Source: Herbaspirillum sp.
GTDB taxonomy: Bacteria; Pseudomonadota; Gammaproteobacteria; Burkholderiales; Burkholderiaceae_D
DNA length: 64,000 bases
Assembly: GCF_017744395.1 (NCBI RefSeq)
Contig: NZ_JAGIBI010000001.1
Coordinates: 1,178,001 to 1,242,000, forward strand
Direction of reading: 5' to 3'
Shown here: in pieces, positions 16,613-26,359 of the stretch
Layout of the letters: every line of letters starts with the position of its first letter
Position numbering within the stretch: position 1 is the first letter of the stretch
Notes under the pieces: model-generated
Told to the model about the DNA's origin: nothing
Seen by the model: only the letters and a program-made list of their open reading frames with translations
Databases searched by the model: none
Translations under genes and position numbers: made by a program

Positions 16613-17428
16613 TCAGAACGCCGGCACCAGCGATCCCTTGAATTCGCTTTCGATGAATTTGCGCACTTCCTCCGACTGGTAGGCCTGCACCAGCTTCCTG
16701 ACCCAGGGCTTGTCCTTGTCTTCGGCGCGCGTGGCGATGATGTTGGCATAGCGGCCGCGCGGGTCTTCCACTGCGATGGTGTCTTTCTGCAATGACAGGC
16801 CGGCCTTGAAGGCGTAGTCGTTGTTGATCGAGGCCGCGGCCAGGTCGTCCAGCGAACGCGGCAGTTGCGCGGCGTCGAGTTCGACCAGCTTGAGCTTCTT
16901 CGGATTGTCCACCACATCCAGCGGGGTGGCGTTGACGCCGTTTTCACCCACGCCCGGCTTGAGCTTGATCAGGCCGGCCTTCTGCAACAGCAGCAGTGCG
17001 CGGTTGCCGTTGGAGGGGTCGTTCTGGATGCCGATCGTGGCGCCGTTGGGCAGTTGGTCGACCGATTTGTATTTCTTCGAGTAGATGCCCAGCGGCGCGG
17101 TGATCGTCAGCCCGACCGGCACGATCTTGTAGCCGCGCGCCTTGATCTGGCTGTCCAGATAAGGCACATGCTGGAAGGCGTTGGCGTCCAGGTCGCCGGC
17201 GGCCAGCGCGGCGTTGGGTTGCAGGTAGTCGCTGAAGACCACGGTCTGGACTTCCAGCCCGGTGCGGGCGGCGACTTTCTTGACGACTTCGAAGGTACTC
17301 TCGGCATTGCCGACCGAGATACCGACCTTGATCTTCGTTTTGTCCTGGGCCGATGCCGTGTGCGGCGCCAGCGCCAAGGCCAGTGCGGCTAATGCGCCGG
17401 CCAGTTTTGCGATTGCAGCGAATTGCAT
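16613..17428 (-). CDS. MetQ/NlpA family ABC transporter substrate-binding protein
   Basis: The 271-residue protein is a periplasmic binding protein of the MetQ/NlpA (D-/L-methionine) family. The signal peptide (residues 1-27, cleavage near ASA-Q) is followed by KIKVGISVGNAE and the family segment VVFSDYLQPNAALAAGDLDA, then NAFQHVPYLDSQIKARGYKI. The signal lacks a lipobox cysteine, so it is a soluble periplasmic form and not a lipoprotein. No metN or metI gene is adjacent; the transporter must be encoded elsewhere. It is divergent from a spermidine-synthase-like gene and ends at a terminator. Confidence 0.88.
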   Translation of the reverse strand: MQFAAIAKLAGALAALALALAPHTASAQDKTKIKVGISVGNAESTFEVVKKVAARTGLEVQTVVFSDYLQPNAALAAGDLDANAFQHVPYLDSQIKARGYKIVPVGLTITAPLGIYSKKYKSVDQLPNGATIGIQNDPSNGNRALLLLQKAGLIKLKPGVGENGVNATPLDVVDNPKKLKLVELDAAQLPRSLDDLAAASINNDYAFKAGLSLQKDTIAVEDPRGRYANIIATRAEDKDKPWVRKLVQAYQSEEVRKFIESEFKGSLVPAF

Positions 17429-17613
17429 GATGTCCCCGATAAGAATGAGGACAGCATGGTCACATATGCCGCGCGGGGGAAAAACGAATGAATCCGCATG
17501 TGGATATGCAAAACGCGCAGCAAAAACGCGGCGCGGGCGTGCGGCAAGGTATCATGCCGCATCCCGAGGGGCGGCCGCGCCGCCCAAGACCGCGCTTGCA
17601 ACCGATACCCACC

Positions 17614-18432
17614 ATGCTGATCAGAAGAAAATCCATCGAAGCCCAGGCCAATACCAAGGCCGGCCCCAATCGCCGCCGGCTCGCGGCCGATGCCGCCAAG
17701 CCGCGCAAGCCCAAGTTCGCGCCGGTGACGCTGTCGGAACTGGAAGGCGTGCGCTACCTGCACTTCGGCACCGAGTGGGTGCAGGGCGCCATGCGCATCC
17801 GCAAGCCGGACTGGATCGAGCTGGAGTACGCCCAGCAGATGATGGCCTGGATGCTGTTCAATCCGGCGCCGCGCCATATCGTGCAACTGGGGCTGGGCAC
17901 CGGCGCGCTGACCAAGTTCGCCTACCGGGAATTCCCGCAGGCGCAGGTGACGGCGGTGGAACTGAATCCGGCGGTGGTCGCGATCTGCCACAGCATGTTC
18001 AAGCTGCCCGAACCCGACGAACGCCTGATGCTGATCGAAAGCGATGCGATGGATTTCATCGTCCACGCCGCCGCGCACGGCATCATCGATGCGCTGCAGG
18101 TCGACCTCTACGATGCCACCGCGCGCGGCCCGGTGCTCGACACGCCGGAGTTCTACCAGGCCTGCTACGACAGCCTGGCTCCGGGCGGCGTCATGACGGT
18201 CAACCTGTTCGGCGACCATCCCAGCTATGCCAAGAACCTGAAGGCGATGGAATTCGCTTTCGATACGGTGGTATCGCTGCCGGAAGTCCATGACGGCAAC
18301 GTCGTCGCGCTCGCCTTCAAGGGTCGACGTGAATTCGACTTCCCTTCCCTGTACGAGCGCGCCGCGCAGATCGAGGCGCAAACCAAGCTGCCGGCGAAGT
18401 CCTGGGTCAACGGCATCAAGAGCGGGCTTTAA
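17614..18432 (+). CDS. spermidine synthase-like methyltransferase-fold protein
   Basis: A 272-residue protein with the spermidine synthase/SAM-binding fold: IVQLGLGTGALTKFAYREF (glycine-rich motif I), VTAVELNPAVVAI, then ESDAMDFIV and DALQVDLYDATARGPVL, the position of the catalytic DxxD/DxYD region. Compared with SpeE the aminopropyl gate residues are diverged, so spermidine synthesis is uncertain. The ATG at 17614 was preferred; an in-frame ATG at 17488 would add 42 low-complexity residues rich in Arg and Pro. Divergent from metQ and convergent with the SulP gene. Confidence 0.75.
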   Translation: MLIRRKSIEAQANTKAGPNRRRLAADAAKPRKPKFAPVTLSELEGVRYLHFGTEWVQGAMRIRKPDWIELEYAQQMMAWMLFNPAPRHIVQLGLGTGALTKFAYREFPQAQVTAVELNPAVVAICHSMFKLPEPDERLMLIESDAMDFIVHAAAHGIIDALQVDLYDATARGPVLDTPEFYQACYDSLAPGGVMTVNLFGDHPSYAKNLKAMEFAFDTVVSLPEVHDGNVVALAFKGRREFDFPSLYERAAQIEAQTKLPAKSWVNGIKSGL

Positions 18433-18453
18433 GCCCCTGCCTTCCGCCACGCA

Positions 18454-20670
18454 TCACTGCGTCAGGCGATACGCCTCGTTGGTCGCCGCCAGCCGGCTGG
18501 CCAGCACCCGCACCACGTAGTTGTGCAGTTGCATCGCCGCCGACGGGTCTTCCTGTTCCAGCATGCGCAGGCGCGCCATGCTCAGTTTGTAGGCGCGCGT
18601 GCGCCGGTCGGTGACGACGTCGGCGGTGCGCTTCTGGCCGCTGTAGAGCGCCATCTCGCCGACGATGGTGGCGTTGGAGAAAGTGCGCAAGCGCATACGG
18701 CCGTTGCCGGTGGCCAGCGAAATGCTGACCTGGCCTTCTTCGATGAAGTACAGGCAGTCGCCGATCTCGCCTTTTTTGAACAGCAGCGTGCCGGCTTCCA
18801 GTTCCACTTTCTCGGTACGGGCGAACAGCGCCTTCAGCTCGCGCTCGTCGAAGTATTCGCGCAGGCTCACTTCAAGCTCGCTCTTCGAATGGTCTTGGCC
18901 GTTGGCGGCCAGCACGCGGTTTTCCACCCACTCCAGCGCGGCGTCGAGGTCGGGAAACTCCTGCGGAGCCTGCTTGCCGATGAAAGCCCGTTCCACCGGC
19001 GCACGCAAGCGGCCGCTGATGCCGGTCAGGATCAGGGTGGTCTTGTGCTGCTCGCACACCTGCGCCAGCTTGGCGAAACTTTGCGAGGTCGATGCGTCCA
19101 GCCCCTGCACGTTGCGGAAATCGATGATGATGTATTCGCGCGGCTGTACCAGTTGCTGGCGCACGCGGGCAACCATCTGGTTGGCGCTGCCGAAGAACAG
19201 GAAGCCTTGCAGGCTGACGCCGAACATGCAGTCGCCAGATTGCTTGAGCAAGGCGCGCGCCTCCATCGTCCGCTCCAGCTTGGAATGCAGGGCGGCGCCG
19301 GTGAATTCCATCTTCACGCAGGATACGCGGCTGTAATCCACCACGAACAACACGCACGCCACCACGATGCCCAGCGCCACGCCGGTGACGAAACCGTAGA
19401 ACGCGATCACCGCCAGGATCGCCAGGATCAGCGAGTAGTCGCCCCATCCCAGCCGGCTGCGCGCCTTCACCAGCCACTCGTTGAGCAAGCCGCCGCCCAG
19501 GCCGACCAGCAGCCCGGCCAGCACCGGCTTGGGCAGGTACGCCACCAGCGGCAGGAAGAACAAGGCGCACACCAGGCAGATCAGCGCCGCCAGGATGGCC
19601 GCCTTGCGGTCGCGCGAACCGACCTGATGGCTCAGCAAGGAGCGGCTCAGCGAATGGCAGCCGGACACCCCGCCCAGCGCCCCGGCCACGATGTTGGCCA
19701 CACCGGCGCTGCGCAGCTCATGGTTGAAGTCGACATCCCGGCGCGTGGCCAGGCCGATGCCGGTGGCGTTGAGCAGGATGGTCAGCGTCATCACCGCCGC
19801 CAGCGCCAGGAACTCGTTGTAATGCTCCCAGAGCATGCCCCAGTCGACCAGATGCCACGACAACAATGCCGGCGCATTGAATCCGACCGAAGCCAGCGGC
19901 GCGAACAGCCAGCCCTGCCCGCGCGCCTGGGCCACGGAAATGCCGGCGCTCCACATGCCGCCGTAGAAGAACAGGCAGGCTGCGCACAGCGCGATCGGCA
20001 GTGCGAAAGGATGGGTGAATTTGCGCCGCGGCAGGCCCAGCATCGCCACCGCCACGATCGCGGCGGCGCCGACGGTAATCCAGTGCAGCTTCCCCAGCGC
20101 CGCCAGCGCCCCGGCGCCCAAGGCATGTCCGGTCAACATGCTGAATGCCCCGGCCAGCAGCAGGTAGCCGGTCCCGGCCAGAAAGCCGCCCAGCACCGGG
20201 AATGGCACGAACTGCACCAGGCTGCCGCGGCGCGCCGTCCCCAGCCCGGCCATCACCAGCCCCACCGTGACCGTGCTCATCGCCACGGCCGCCAGGGCCG
20301 TCATCACCGCCGCCTGCGGATTGCCTTGCGCCGACATGGCGGCCCAGATGCCGCTGACCATCAGCGTCAGGATGCCGGTGCAATTGGAATCGGCCCCCGC
20401 CACCACGAACGGCACCGAGCTGGAACAAGCCAGCATCAGCATGACCACGCAGGTGGTGACGAACAGCACCGGCAGGCCGGCTTGCAACAGCACCGCATCG
20501 CCGCCGCCGAAGATCATCGCGCCGTAACTGATGGAATAGCTCATCGAAATCACTGCCGCGATGAGTGCGGCCGGGAGACTGCCCAGCCAGGAAGAGATGC
20601 GTACCGGAGCCCCCGACAATCCGTCCCCATGAGACGGGATGCCTGCCCCTTCCGTATTTGGCGCTTGCAT
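18454..20670 (-). CDS. SulP family transporter fused to STAS and cyclic-nucleotide-binding domains
   Basis: The 738-residue inner-membrane protein has three parts. Residues about 30-435 form a SulP anion transporter with 10-12 hydrophobic segments and SGCHSLSRSLLSHQVGSRD-type loop. Residues about 480-585 form a STAS domain (IIDFRNVQGLDASTSQSFAK). Residues about 610-735 form a cNMP-binding domain (LFKKGEIGDCLYFIEEGQV and VGEMALYSGQKRTADVV). Such fusions are thought to couple bicarbonate, sulfate or dicarboxylate transport to a regulatory ligand. The ligand is unproven. Monocistronic, about 320 nt from tRNA-Lys. Confidence 0.88.
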   Translation of the reverse strand: MQAPNTEGAGIPSHGDGLSGAPVRISSWLGSLPAALIAAVISMSYSISYGAMIFGGGDAVLLQAGLPVLFVTTCVVMLMLACSSSVPFVVAGADSNCTGILTLMVSGIWAAMSAQGNPQAAVMTALAAVAMSTVTVGLVMAGLGTARRGSLVQFVPFPVLGGFLAGTGYLLLAGAFSMLTGHALGAGALAALGKLHWITVGAAAIVAVAMLGLPRRKFTHPFALPIALCAACLFFYGGMWSAGISVAQARGQGWLFAPLASVGFNAPALLSWHLVDWGMLWEHYNEFLALAAVMTLTILLNATGIGLATRRDVDFNHELRSAGVANIVAGALGGVSGCHSLSRSLLSHQVGSRDRKAAILAALICLVCALFFLPLVAYLPKPVLAGLLVGLGGGLLNEWLVKARSRLGWGDYSLILAILAVIAFYGFVTGVALGIVVACVLFVVDYSRVSCVKMEFTGAALHSKLERTMEARALLKQSGDCMFGVSLQGFLFFGSANQMVARVRQQLVQPREYIIIDFRNVQGLDASTSQSFAKLAQVCEQHKTTLILTGISGRLRAPVERAFIGKQAPQEFPDLDAALEWVENRVLAANGQDHSKSELEVSLREYFDERELKALFARTEKVELEAGTLLFKKGEIGDCLYFIEEGQVSISLATGNGRMRLRTFSNATIVGEMALYSGQKRTADVVTDRRTRAYKLSMARLRMLEQEDPSAAMQLHNYVVRVLASRLAATNEAYRLTQ

Positions 20671-20924
20671 ATTTTTTCTTGGAATTGTTACGTAACTTGA
20701 TTGATGCGAATCAAATGGCGCGGCGCGACGATATTACGAAAAGGTCAACGCCGATGCCGCCTCTCATGAAGCCAAGACAAACAACCTGCAAGGCAACACC
20801 CAAAAGGCTTTGCGGCGTGCCGGACTATCCGGCTGGCCGCCCTGCCGCCCCTTTGCCATGCAGTACTCGTGCCACCAGTGATTTACGCCAAATGAATATT
20901 TTTTAGCTTTTTTTGAAAAACAGC
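20671..20924. other. intergenic region with no recognised gene
   Basis: The first part of the 319-bp gap between the SulP gene and tRNA-Lys. I see no convincing reading frame, repeat or RNA gene. The SulP promoter is expected near 20,680-20,740, where the sequence is AT-rich, but no clear hexamer pair could be fixed. Confidence 0.4.
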
Positions 20925-20953
20925 TTGCGAAGACAAAAAAGCTCTCCTATAAT
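20925..20953 (+). promoter_or_regulatory. sigma-70 promoter of tRNA-Lys
   Basis: TTGCGA (20925-20930), a 17-bp spacer and a perfect TATAAT (20948-20953) lie 36 bp before the tRNA. A GC-rich discriminator follows (GCGTCC), as expected of a stringently controlled stable-RNA promoter. Confidence 0.8.
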
Positions 20954-20989
20954 GCGTCCTCTCTTGCAGTACAGCACAACGTACAGCAC

Positions 20990-21065
20990 GGGGCGTTAGC
21001 TCAGTTGGTAGAGCAGCGGACTCTTAATCCGTAGGTCCACAGTTCGAATCTGTGACGCCCCACCA
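20990..21065 (+). tRNA. tRNA-Lys (CTT)
   Basis: A full 76-nt cloverleaf with acceptor GGGGCGT / ACGCCCC, D-loop AGCTCAGTTGGTAGAGC, anticodon stem GCGGA / TCCGT with loop CTCTTAA (anticodon CTT) and T-arm GTTCGAATC. The 3' CCA is encoded. A promoter precedes it and a terminator follows. Confidence 0.95.
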
Positions 21066-21071
21066 GAATAC

Positions 21072-21108
21072 AAAAGGGTTACAAGCGATTTCGTTTGTGA
21101 CCCTTTTT
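21072..21108 (+). terminator. rho-independent terminator after tRNA-Lys
   Basis: An imperfect long stem AAAAGGGTTACAAGCGA / TCGTTTGTGACCCTTTTT ending in a T-run, starting 7 nt after the tRNA. Confidence 0.8.
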
Positions 21109-21200
21109 CACTTTCCGGGCTGCATGCAACTACCATGCAGCCCGATTTGATCCATATCGATCAACGCATCTCCCCTTCGCTCGCCAGAAAACAGGCTCAC

Positions 21201-24200
21201 TTAGAACCGCCATGTCGCCTTGACCGAGGCCGACTGGTTGATGAAGCCGCTGCGCCCTTCCGCGTCATAGCGCAAGGACACGTCGGTGCCTTGCGCGGTC
21301 TTGTGCGTATAGCCAATCCCAGCTTTGATGATCCACGGCGAATGGTCGATGCCGGACGCGGTAAAGCTCTGCCCCGGCGCACCGGCATACGCCGCCACCA
21401 GATCGCCGCGGTCGTTGATCGCGTCATAGCCGGCGCCGAGATGGGCGCTGAGTTGCGACTGCGCATCCAGCGCATGCACCAGGCGGCTTTCCACACCCAA
21501 CACCAGCGCTTCGGTGGTCTTGGCCGCCACATTCAGGTTAAGCGCGCCGGCGCCGGTCTCGGTATAGGACTGGCTTTGCAGCCGGGTGTAATCGAGGCGC
21601 AATGCCGGAATCAAGGTAGTGGACTCCGTCAGCGGCACGGCCTTCGACAGGCTGGCGCCGGCATGGGCACTCCAGGTGCCGTAATCGGCGCTGGCGGTCC
21701 GGTTCAGTCCGCCGAAATTGAGGTCGCGGTTGCTGCGGCTGCTGTTCCAGCCGGTATCGACCTGGAAGCCCAGCGTCAGGTCGCTGACCGGCACGCTGCC
21801 ATACAGCGCCAGCACGTTGGAATCGATCTTGGCATGGCTGCCGGCGCCGGACAGGTCGGCGTTGCCGATGACGTTCGTATTGCCATACGCATAGGCCAGG
21901 CCCAGACGGAGATTGTCCAGGTCGGCTTCGATGCCGGCGGCCAATCCCCAGGTGTTGGCCGAGAAGCCGGAAGCGCCATCCCGGTCATCCTGGCTGGCGC
22001 GGGAGCCGAAAGGCATCAGCCAGACTTGCCGGTTGGTCATCGCATCGCCGGAAGACAGGCCGGTCTGGCCGCTCGAGGCGAAACGGCCGGAGAAGAGACG
22101 ATTGAGAGAAGACAGCGTGCCGGACAAAGCCGCCGAACCGAAGTTCTGCGGCAGCGTCTGGTCGGCTGCGCGGGCGACGCTGGGCAAATCGGATAAGCGC
22201 CCAAGGGCGGTGATCACATTGGCCATGTCGCCAGTCGGCGTGCCGTTGACCTGGGTATCGAGGACGCGGGCCGCGCCAATGGCAGGCTTCAGTCCAGCGG
22301 CATTGACGGCGCCGGCAACGCTGGCACTGCTGGAGCTACCGGTGCCAGTGGCGCTGCTGGCGCTGACGATGTTCAGGTCGATGGTGTTGCCGTTGAGGAC
22401 GGGGGTGAAATTGAAGAGCGCGGAATTGTCGGTGACATTGAAGGTCGAGGCGGTCAGCGTACCGGCAGTAACCACGCCGCGCAGCGTTTGGCCGGCGGCC
22501 AGCGAATTGAGGCCGGCCACATTCACGACCAGATTGGCCCCCGGATTGAAGGAGGCTGCGCCAGTGACCGCGAGTTTGCCGTAATTCGTATTGCTTGAGG
22601 CCCCGATGGTCAGGGTCTGGCCAGCAGTTTGCGTATAGCTGCCCAATGCCAGGGTACCAGCAGTGACGGTCGTGTTGCCGCTCCAGGCATTGCCGCCAGC
22701 CAGCGTTAGTGTCCCGCTGCCTTGTTGGACCAAGCTACCGGTACCGGTGATGCTATTGTTCACCGCCACGTTGCCGGAGCGATTAAACACAAGCGTGCCG
22801 TTGTTCAAGACATTGCCGCTACCAAGTGTCCCGTTGGTACCGCCATTGCCGACTTGCAAGGTGCCGCCGCTGATAGTGGTAGCGCCGCTGTAGGTGTTGT
22901 TGCCGGTCAGGACGGTCGTGCCGTTGCCGTTCTGGTTGAGGCTGCCGGCCCCGGCAATGTTGGCTGAAAGAGTAAATGCGTCAGTCTGGTTGAAATTGAT
23001 CGTGCCGTCGTTGGCGAGAGCGCTCAGGCCTGAGACCGTGCCGCCGGTGGTGCCGTTGATGGTGGCATTGCCGATGTTGAAGGTGCCGTTACTGCGGATG
23101 GTGAAACTCGCGCCGGTTCCGAAACTCAGGGTGCTGCCGCCGCCGAAATTGAATGTGCCTGCACCGCCTGTTCCGCCTGGACCAGCAAGGGCTGAAGTAC
23201 TAGTTTTCCCATTGTCACCGCCGATGATCAAAGCGCCGTTGGCACCGATGGCGATGGATGAGCCTACGGTGGTAAGCATGCCTGTACCGCCCTTACCACC
23301 AATACCGCCAATGCCCCCGCTACCGCCGGTTCCGGTATTGTAAGAATTTCCACCACCACCGCTGCCACCAACCAGCAAGGTTTCAGTAACAGAGAGAGTG
23401 GCATTATTAGTCAAAGTAAGTGTGCCATTCCCCCCCGCGCCACCTAAGCCATGACCGGTCGTTGTATCGCCGCCTCCACCGCCACCTGCACCACCTACGA
23501 GGAAAGAGCGGCTTACTGCTAACGTTGCGCCATTGACGGTAAGATCGCCGGCTGTCCCTGCGCCACCAGTACTGCTACCACCACCGCCACCACCGCCACC
23601 AATACCGACAAATCCATAGCTTGCATTCGTGACTAGCGTACCGCTAGTGGTAGCATTGCTGGTATTGCTGCCATTACCTGCACCTGTGCCGCCTGTACTG
23701 GCGGCCCCACCAGCTCCACCTATGTCAGCGCCAGTGAGGCTGACGACAGCACCGCCACCGCCGCCACTGCCGCCAGCAGCACCGCCACCACCGCCGAGAA
23801 GACTTCCAGCGCCATATGCGACTCCATTGCTGGCAGTGATACCACTACCACCATTCAAACCGGCATTACCACCGCTAACCGACGCTGCACCACCACCACC
23901 ACCACCGATAGCGCCACCTCCGCCACTGTTACCATCAGCGCCACCACCACCAATACCGCCTTGACCTCCGTTACCATTGAGGCCTCCGTTACCACCAATG
24001 CCACCACCACCACCAGCGCCGCCACCACTGCTGCGACCGCTGTTTCCTCCGGTAACTCCACCGCCACCGCCGCCATATTGATATCCGCTCCCACCGCCAC
24101 CACCAATACCGCCGCCGCCGCCATTACTGTCGCCATTTCCTCCTATGCCAACCAGCAGGTTATCCGCCCACACCGACTGAGCTAATACCAGACACACAGC

Positions 24201-24308
24201 CAGTGCGACACTCTTACCTGATGCTTTTCCTTTCGCCTTGGTCAATTCCGAAGCCGCTTGCCAAATACCCAAGCGATAATTGAAGATGGTCCTGTAGCAG
24301 CGATTCAT
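21201..24308 (-). CDS. autotransporter (type Va) with glycine-rich passenger
   Basis: A 1035-residue outer-membrane autotransporter. The ATG at 24308 begins an extended signal peptide (MNRCYRTIFNYRLGIWQ...), typical of large autotransporters, with a hydrophobic core ALAVCLVLAQSVWA. Residues about 50-430 are extremely glycine-rich (GGGGGIGGGGGSGYQYGGGG). Next come passenger-associated repeats (NNTYSGATTISGGTLQVGNG and similar, about 480-570). The C-terminal ~280 residues form the beta-barrel, ending SVKATWRF with the terminal Phe expected for BAM recognition. The passenger probably forms a beta-helix with an adhesive or structural role; that is inference. Monocistronic. Confidence 0.92.
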   Translation of the reverse strand: MNRCYRTIFNYRLGIWQAASELTKAKGKASGKSVALAVCLVLAQSVWADNLLVGIGGNGDSNGGGGGIGGGGGSGYQYGGGGGGVTGGNSGRSSGGGAGGGGGIGGNGGLNGNGGQGGIGGGGADGNSGGGGAIGGGGGGAASVSGGNAGLNGGSGITASNGVAYGAGSLLGGGGGAAGGSGGGGGAVVSLTGADIGGAGGAASTGGTGAGNGSNTSNATTSGTLVTNASYGFVGIGGGGGGGGSSTGGAGTAGDLTVNGATLAVSRSFLVGGAGGGGGGDTTTGHGLGGAGGNGTLTLTNNATLSVTETLLVGGSGGGGNSYNTGTGGSGGIGGIGGKGGTGMLTTVGSSIAIGANGALIIGGDNGKTSTSALAGPGGTGGAGTFNFGGGSTLSFGTGASFTIRSNGTFNIGNATINGTTGGTVSGLSALANDGTINFNQTDAFTLSANIAGAGSLNQNGNGTTVLTGNNTYSGATTISGGTLQVGNGGTNGTLGSGNVLNNGTLVFNRSGNVAVNNSITGTGSLVQQGSGTLTLAGGNAWSGNTTVTAGTLALGSYTQTAGQTLTIGASSNTNYGKLAVTGAASFNPGANLVVNVAGLNSLAAGQTLRGVVTAGTLTASTFNVTDNSALFNFTPVLNGNTIDLNIVSASSATGTGSSSSASVAGAVNAAGLKPAIGAARVLDTQVNGTPTGDMANVITALGRLSDLPSVARAADQTLPQNFGSAALSGTLSSLNRLFSGRFASSGQTGLSSGDAMTNRQVWLMPFGSRASQDDRDGASGFSANTWGLAAGIEADLDNLRLGLAYAYGNTNVIGNADLSGAGSHAKIDSNVLALYGSVPVSDLTLGFQVDTGWNSSRSNRDLNFGGLNRTASADYGTWSAHAGASLSKAVPLTESTTLIPALRLDYTRLQSQSYTETGAGALNLNVAAKTTEALVLGVESRLVHALDAQSQLSAHLGAGYDAINDRGDLVAAYAGAPGQSFTASGIDHSPWIIKAGIGYTHKTAQGTDVSLRYDAEGRSGFINQSASVKATWRF

Positions 24309-24591
24309 GGCGGCACTTTCGATTCTTGTTGTCATGCGTGAAATACACGCAATAAGTCCTTACCATTCTGCAAAACCGCAAGCGGTTTGTCTCTACTGCA
24401 TATGTAGTATTTAGAGGTACTTCAGGCGAAGAAAATTATTAAAAACAGAATCTTCATTTCGTGTGGCAGTGAAATAGAAAAGATGGCTGGTTTGGCGGGG
24501 ATAGCATGTCAATTCAAAGGGGATGCTCACCAAGTATTGACAGGGGGAAATTGGCACTTACATTCGCTCATCCGCAATGAGCCCCCCCTAC

Positions 24592-26304
24592 TCAGCGGCC
24601 TGGCAAGTCCACAATCGCCAGCGCGGCCTTGAGCGCCAGCGCCACATCCTCCCACTGCCCCGCCTTCTGCTGCCGGAACAGCTTCGCCGTCGGATACCAC
24701 GGTGAATCGTGCCGGTTCAGGAACCAGCGCCAGTCAGGGGCGAACGGCAAGGCGATCCAGACCGGCAGGCCCAGTGCGCCGGCCAGGTGGGCGGCGGCGG
24801 TGTCGACTGTGATCAGCAAATCCATGCAGGACAAGGCGGCGGCGGTGTCGTTGAAGTTCGCGATCCCTTGCCCCAGCCAGTGCCAGCCTTCCTGCGTGCG
24901 CAGCCAGGCGGCGTCCGCTTCGCGCAGGTCCGGCTGGATGGCGAAGAAATCAAGATCCGGGCGCGCCTGCGCCAGCGGGGCGAATTGATGCAGCGGGATG
25001 GAACGGCGATAGTCGTTGGTATTGCCGGGGTTGCCGGAGCAAACGACGCCTACGCGAATACGCCCCGGCGTACGCGGCGCCAGGGCATCGGCACGCGCCA
25101 TCCATGCCTGCTTGCGCGCCTCGTCGGCGCGCAGGTAGGAAGCGGCCGACGGGATTTCGCCGTATTGCGTATTACAGACCAATGGCAGGCTCATCATCGG
25201 CAATTGGCAATCCACCTCCGGCAAGCGCTCGCCTATGGCAACCATTTCCAGCGGCGCGGGCGACGGCAGGCTGGCCAGCAACGGCAGCAGGTTGGCGGGC
25301 ACTTCGAGCACGACGTGCGCGCCGGCCTCGGCGATCAGCGGCGCATAGCGGACGAACTGGATGATGTCGCCGTAGCCCTGCTCCGCCCAGAGCAGGATGC
25401 GCTTGCCGCGCAGCGGCGTGGCGCCGTTCCACGCGGGAATCGCCTCGTGGCGGTAGGGGTCGGCGCTGCGCCCCTCCCAGCGCCATTCGTAGAGCGGGAA
25501 GGCCTCCTGGAAACGGCCCAGCACCAGCAGCGACAGCGCCAGGTTCAGCCTGGCTTCGGCGTCGTCCGGCTTGAGCCTGAGCGCGCGCTGGTAGCTGTCG
25601 ATGGCTTCGTCGTATTGCCGCAGGCGCGCCAGGCTGGTGCCGCGGCTGACGTGGACATCGACGTAATCGGGATCGAGGATGAGGGCCTGGTCGTAATACT
25701 TGAGCGCCGTTTCGAAATCGCCCAGCGCGTGTTCGGCCATGCCGGCGTCGTGCCAGTAGACGGCGCGCTGGCCGTCCAGCCGCAGCGCTTGCCGCATGCT
25801 GGCGCGCACGGCGCTCCAGTCCTTGCCGCGTTCATGCAGCATGGCCTTGCGGTGCCAGGTGTCGGGCGCATCGGCTTGCAGTTGCAGCGCCTCTTCCAGC
25901 AGCGCGATGGCCGCCGCGTCGTTCTTGCCCGAGGGCGCCAGGGCTTGCAGCGCTGCCGCCGCGGCGACGAAGAGTTCCGGCATCCGGTGGCCCGCTTCTA
26001 TCAGCGCCCGGTACAGCAGGAAGGCATCTTCGAAACGGCCCTGCCCGTAGAAGGCCCGGCCCAGCTTGTAGCGGACCGACAAGGACTCGGGGACGTTGTC
26101 CGGCAGCAAGCGCAGCGCGCGCTGCAGCACCAGCGCCGCCTCCTCGAAACGCGCCTGGGCCAGCGCCACGCTGCCCAGCAGGTGCAGCGCCTGCACATGG
26201 TCCGGTTCGACCTCCAGCAGGCCGAACAGCGCCTGTTCGGCAGCGGCGTAGTGTTCTTGCTCGAAGAGCTGGAAGGCTTGTCTCAGGGTTTCGGTCGGGT
26301 TCAT
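24592..26304 (-). CDS. TPR-repeat protein with glycosyltransferase-like C-terminus
   Basis: A 570-residue protein. Residues about 1-290 consist of tetratricopeptide repeats (for example ALKYYDQALILDPDYVDVHV and AIDSYQRALRLKPDDAEARL). The C-terminal ~270 residues resemble the heptosyltransferase/GT-B-like domain of TPR-glycosyltransferase family proteins: ILLWAEQGYGDIIQFVRYAP, GVVCSGNPGNTNDYRRSIPL and LITVDTAAAHLAGALGLPVW. These often occur near secretion or flagellar glycosylation genes. It is 55 nt downstream of msrA on the same strand and may be co-transcribed. The acceptor is unknown; a link to the autotransporter next door is possible but unproven. Confidence 0.82.
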   Translation of the reverse strand: MNPTETLRQAFQLFEQEHYAAAEQALFGLLEVEPDHVQALHLLGSVALAQARFEEAALVLQRALRLLPDNVPESLSVRYKLGRAFYGQGRFEDAFLLYRALIEAGHRMPELFVAAAAALQALAPSGKNDAAAIALLEEALQLQADAPDTWHRKAMLHERGKDWSAVRASMRQALRLDGQRAVYWHDAGMAEHALGDFETALKYYDQALILDPDYVDVHVSRGTSLARLRQYDEAIDSYQRALRLKPDDAEARLNLALSLLVLGRFQEAFPLYEWRWEGRSADPYRHEAIPAWNGATPLRGKRILLWAEQGYGDIIQFVRYAPLIAEAGAHVVLEVPANLLPLLASLPSPAPLEMVAIGERLPEVDCQLPMMSLPLVCNTQYGEIPSAASYLRADEARKQAWMARADALAPRTPGRIRVGVVCSGNPGNTNDYRRSIPLHQFAPLAQARPDLDFFAIQPDLREADAAWLRTQEGWHWLGQGIANFNDTAAALSCMDLLITVDTAAAHLAGALGLPVWIALPFAPDWRWFLNRHDSPWYPTAKLFRQQKAGQWEDVALALKAALAIVDLPGR

Positions 26305-26359
26305 GGCGGGACGGACGATACGGAGCGCCGTATTGTCTCATCCCCGCGCATGGACGGCA

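Noticed and set aside
17488-17613. Earlier start for the spermidine-synthase-like gene
   Set aside because: The added 42 residues are Arg/Pro-rich with no family similarity; the ATG at 17614 is more plausible, though not proven.
18523-20700. Plus-strand frame of over 700 codons
   Set aside because: Mirror of the SulP fusion gene; biased Gln/His/Arg/Ala composition.
23600-24150. Dense short repeats resembling a repeat array or CRISPR
   Set aside because: They are Gly/Ser codon repeats of the autotransporter passenger with no spacer-repeat periodicity.
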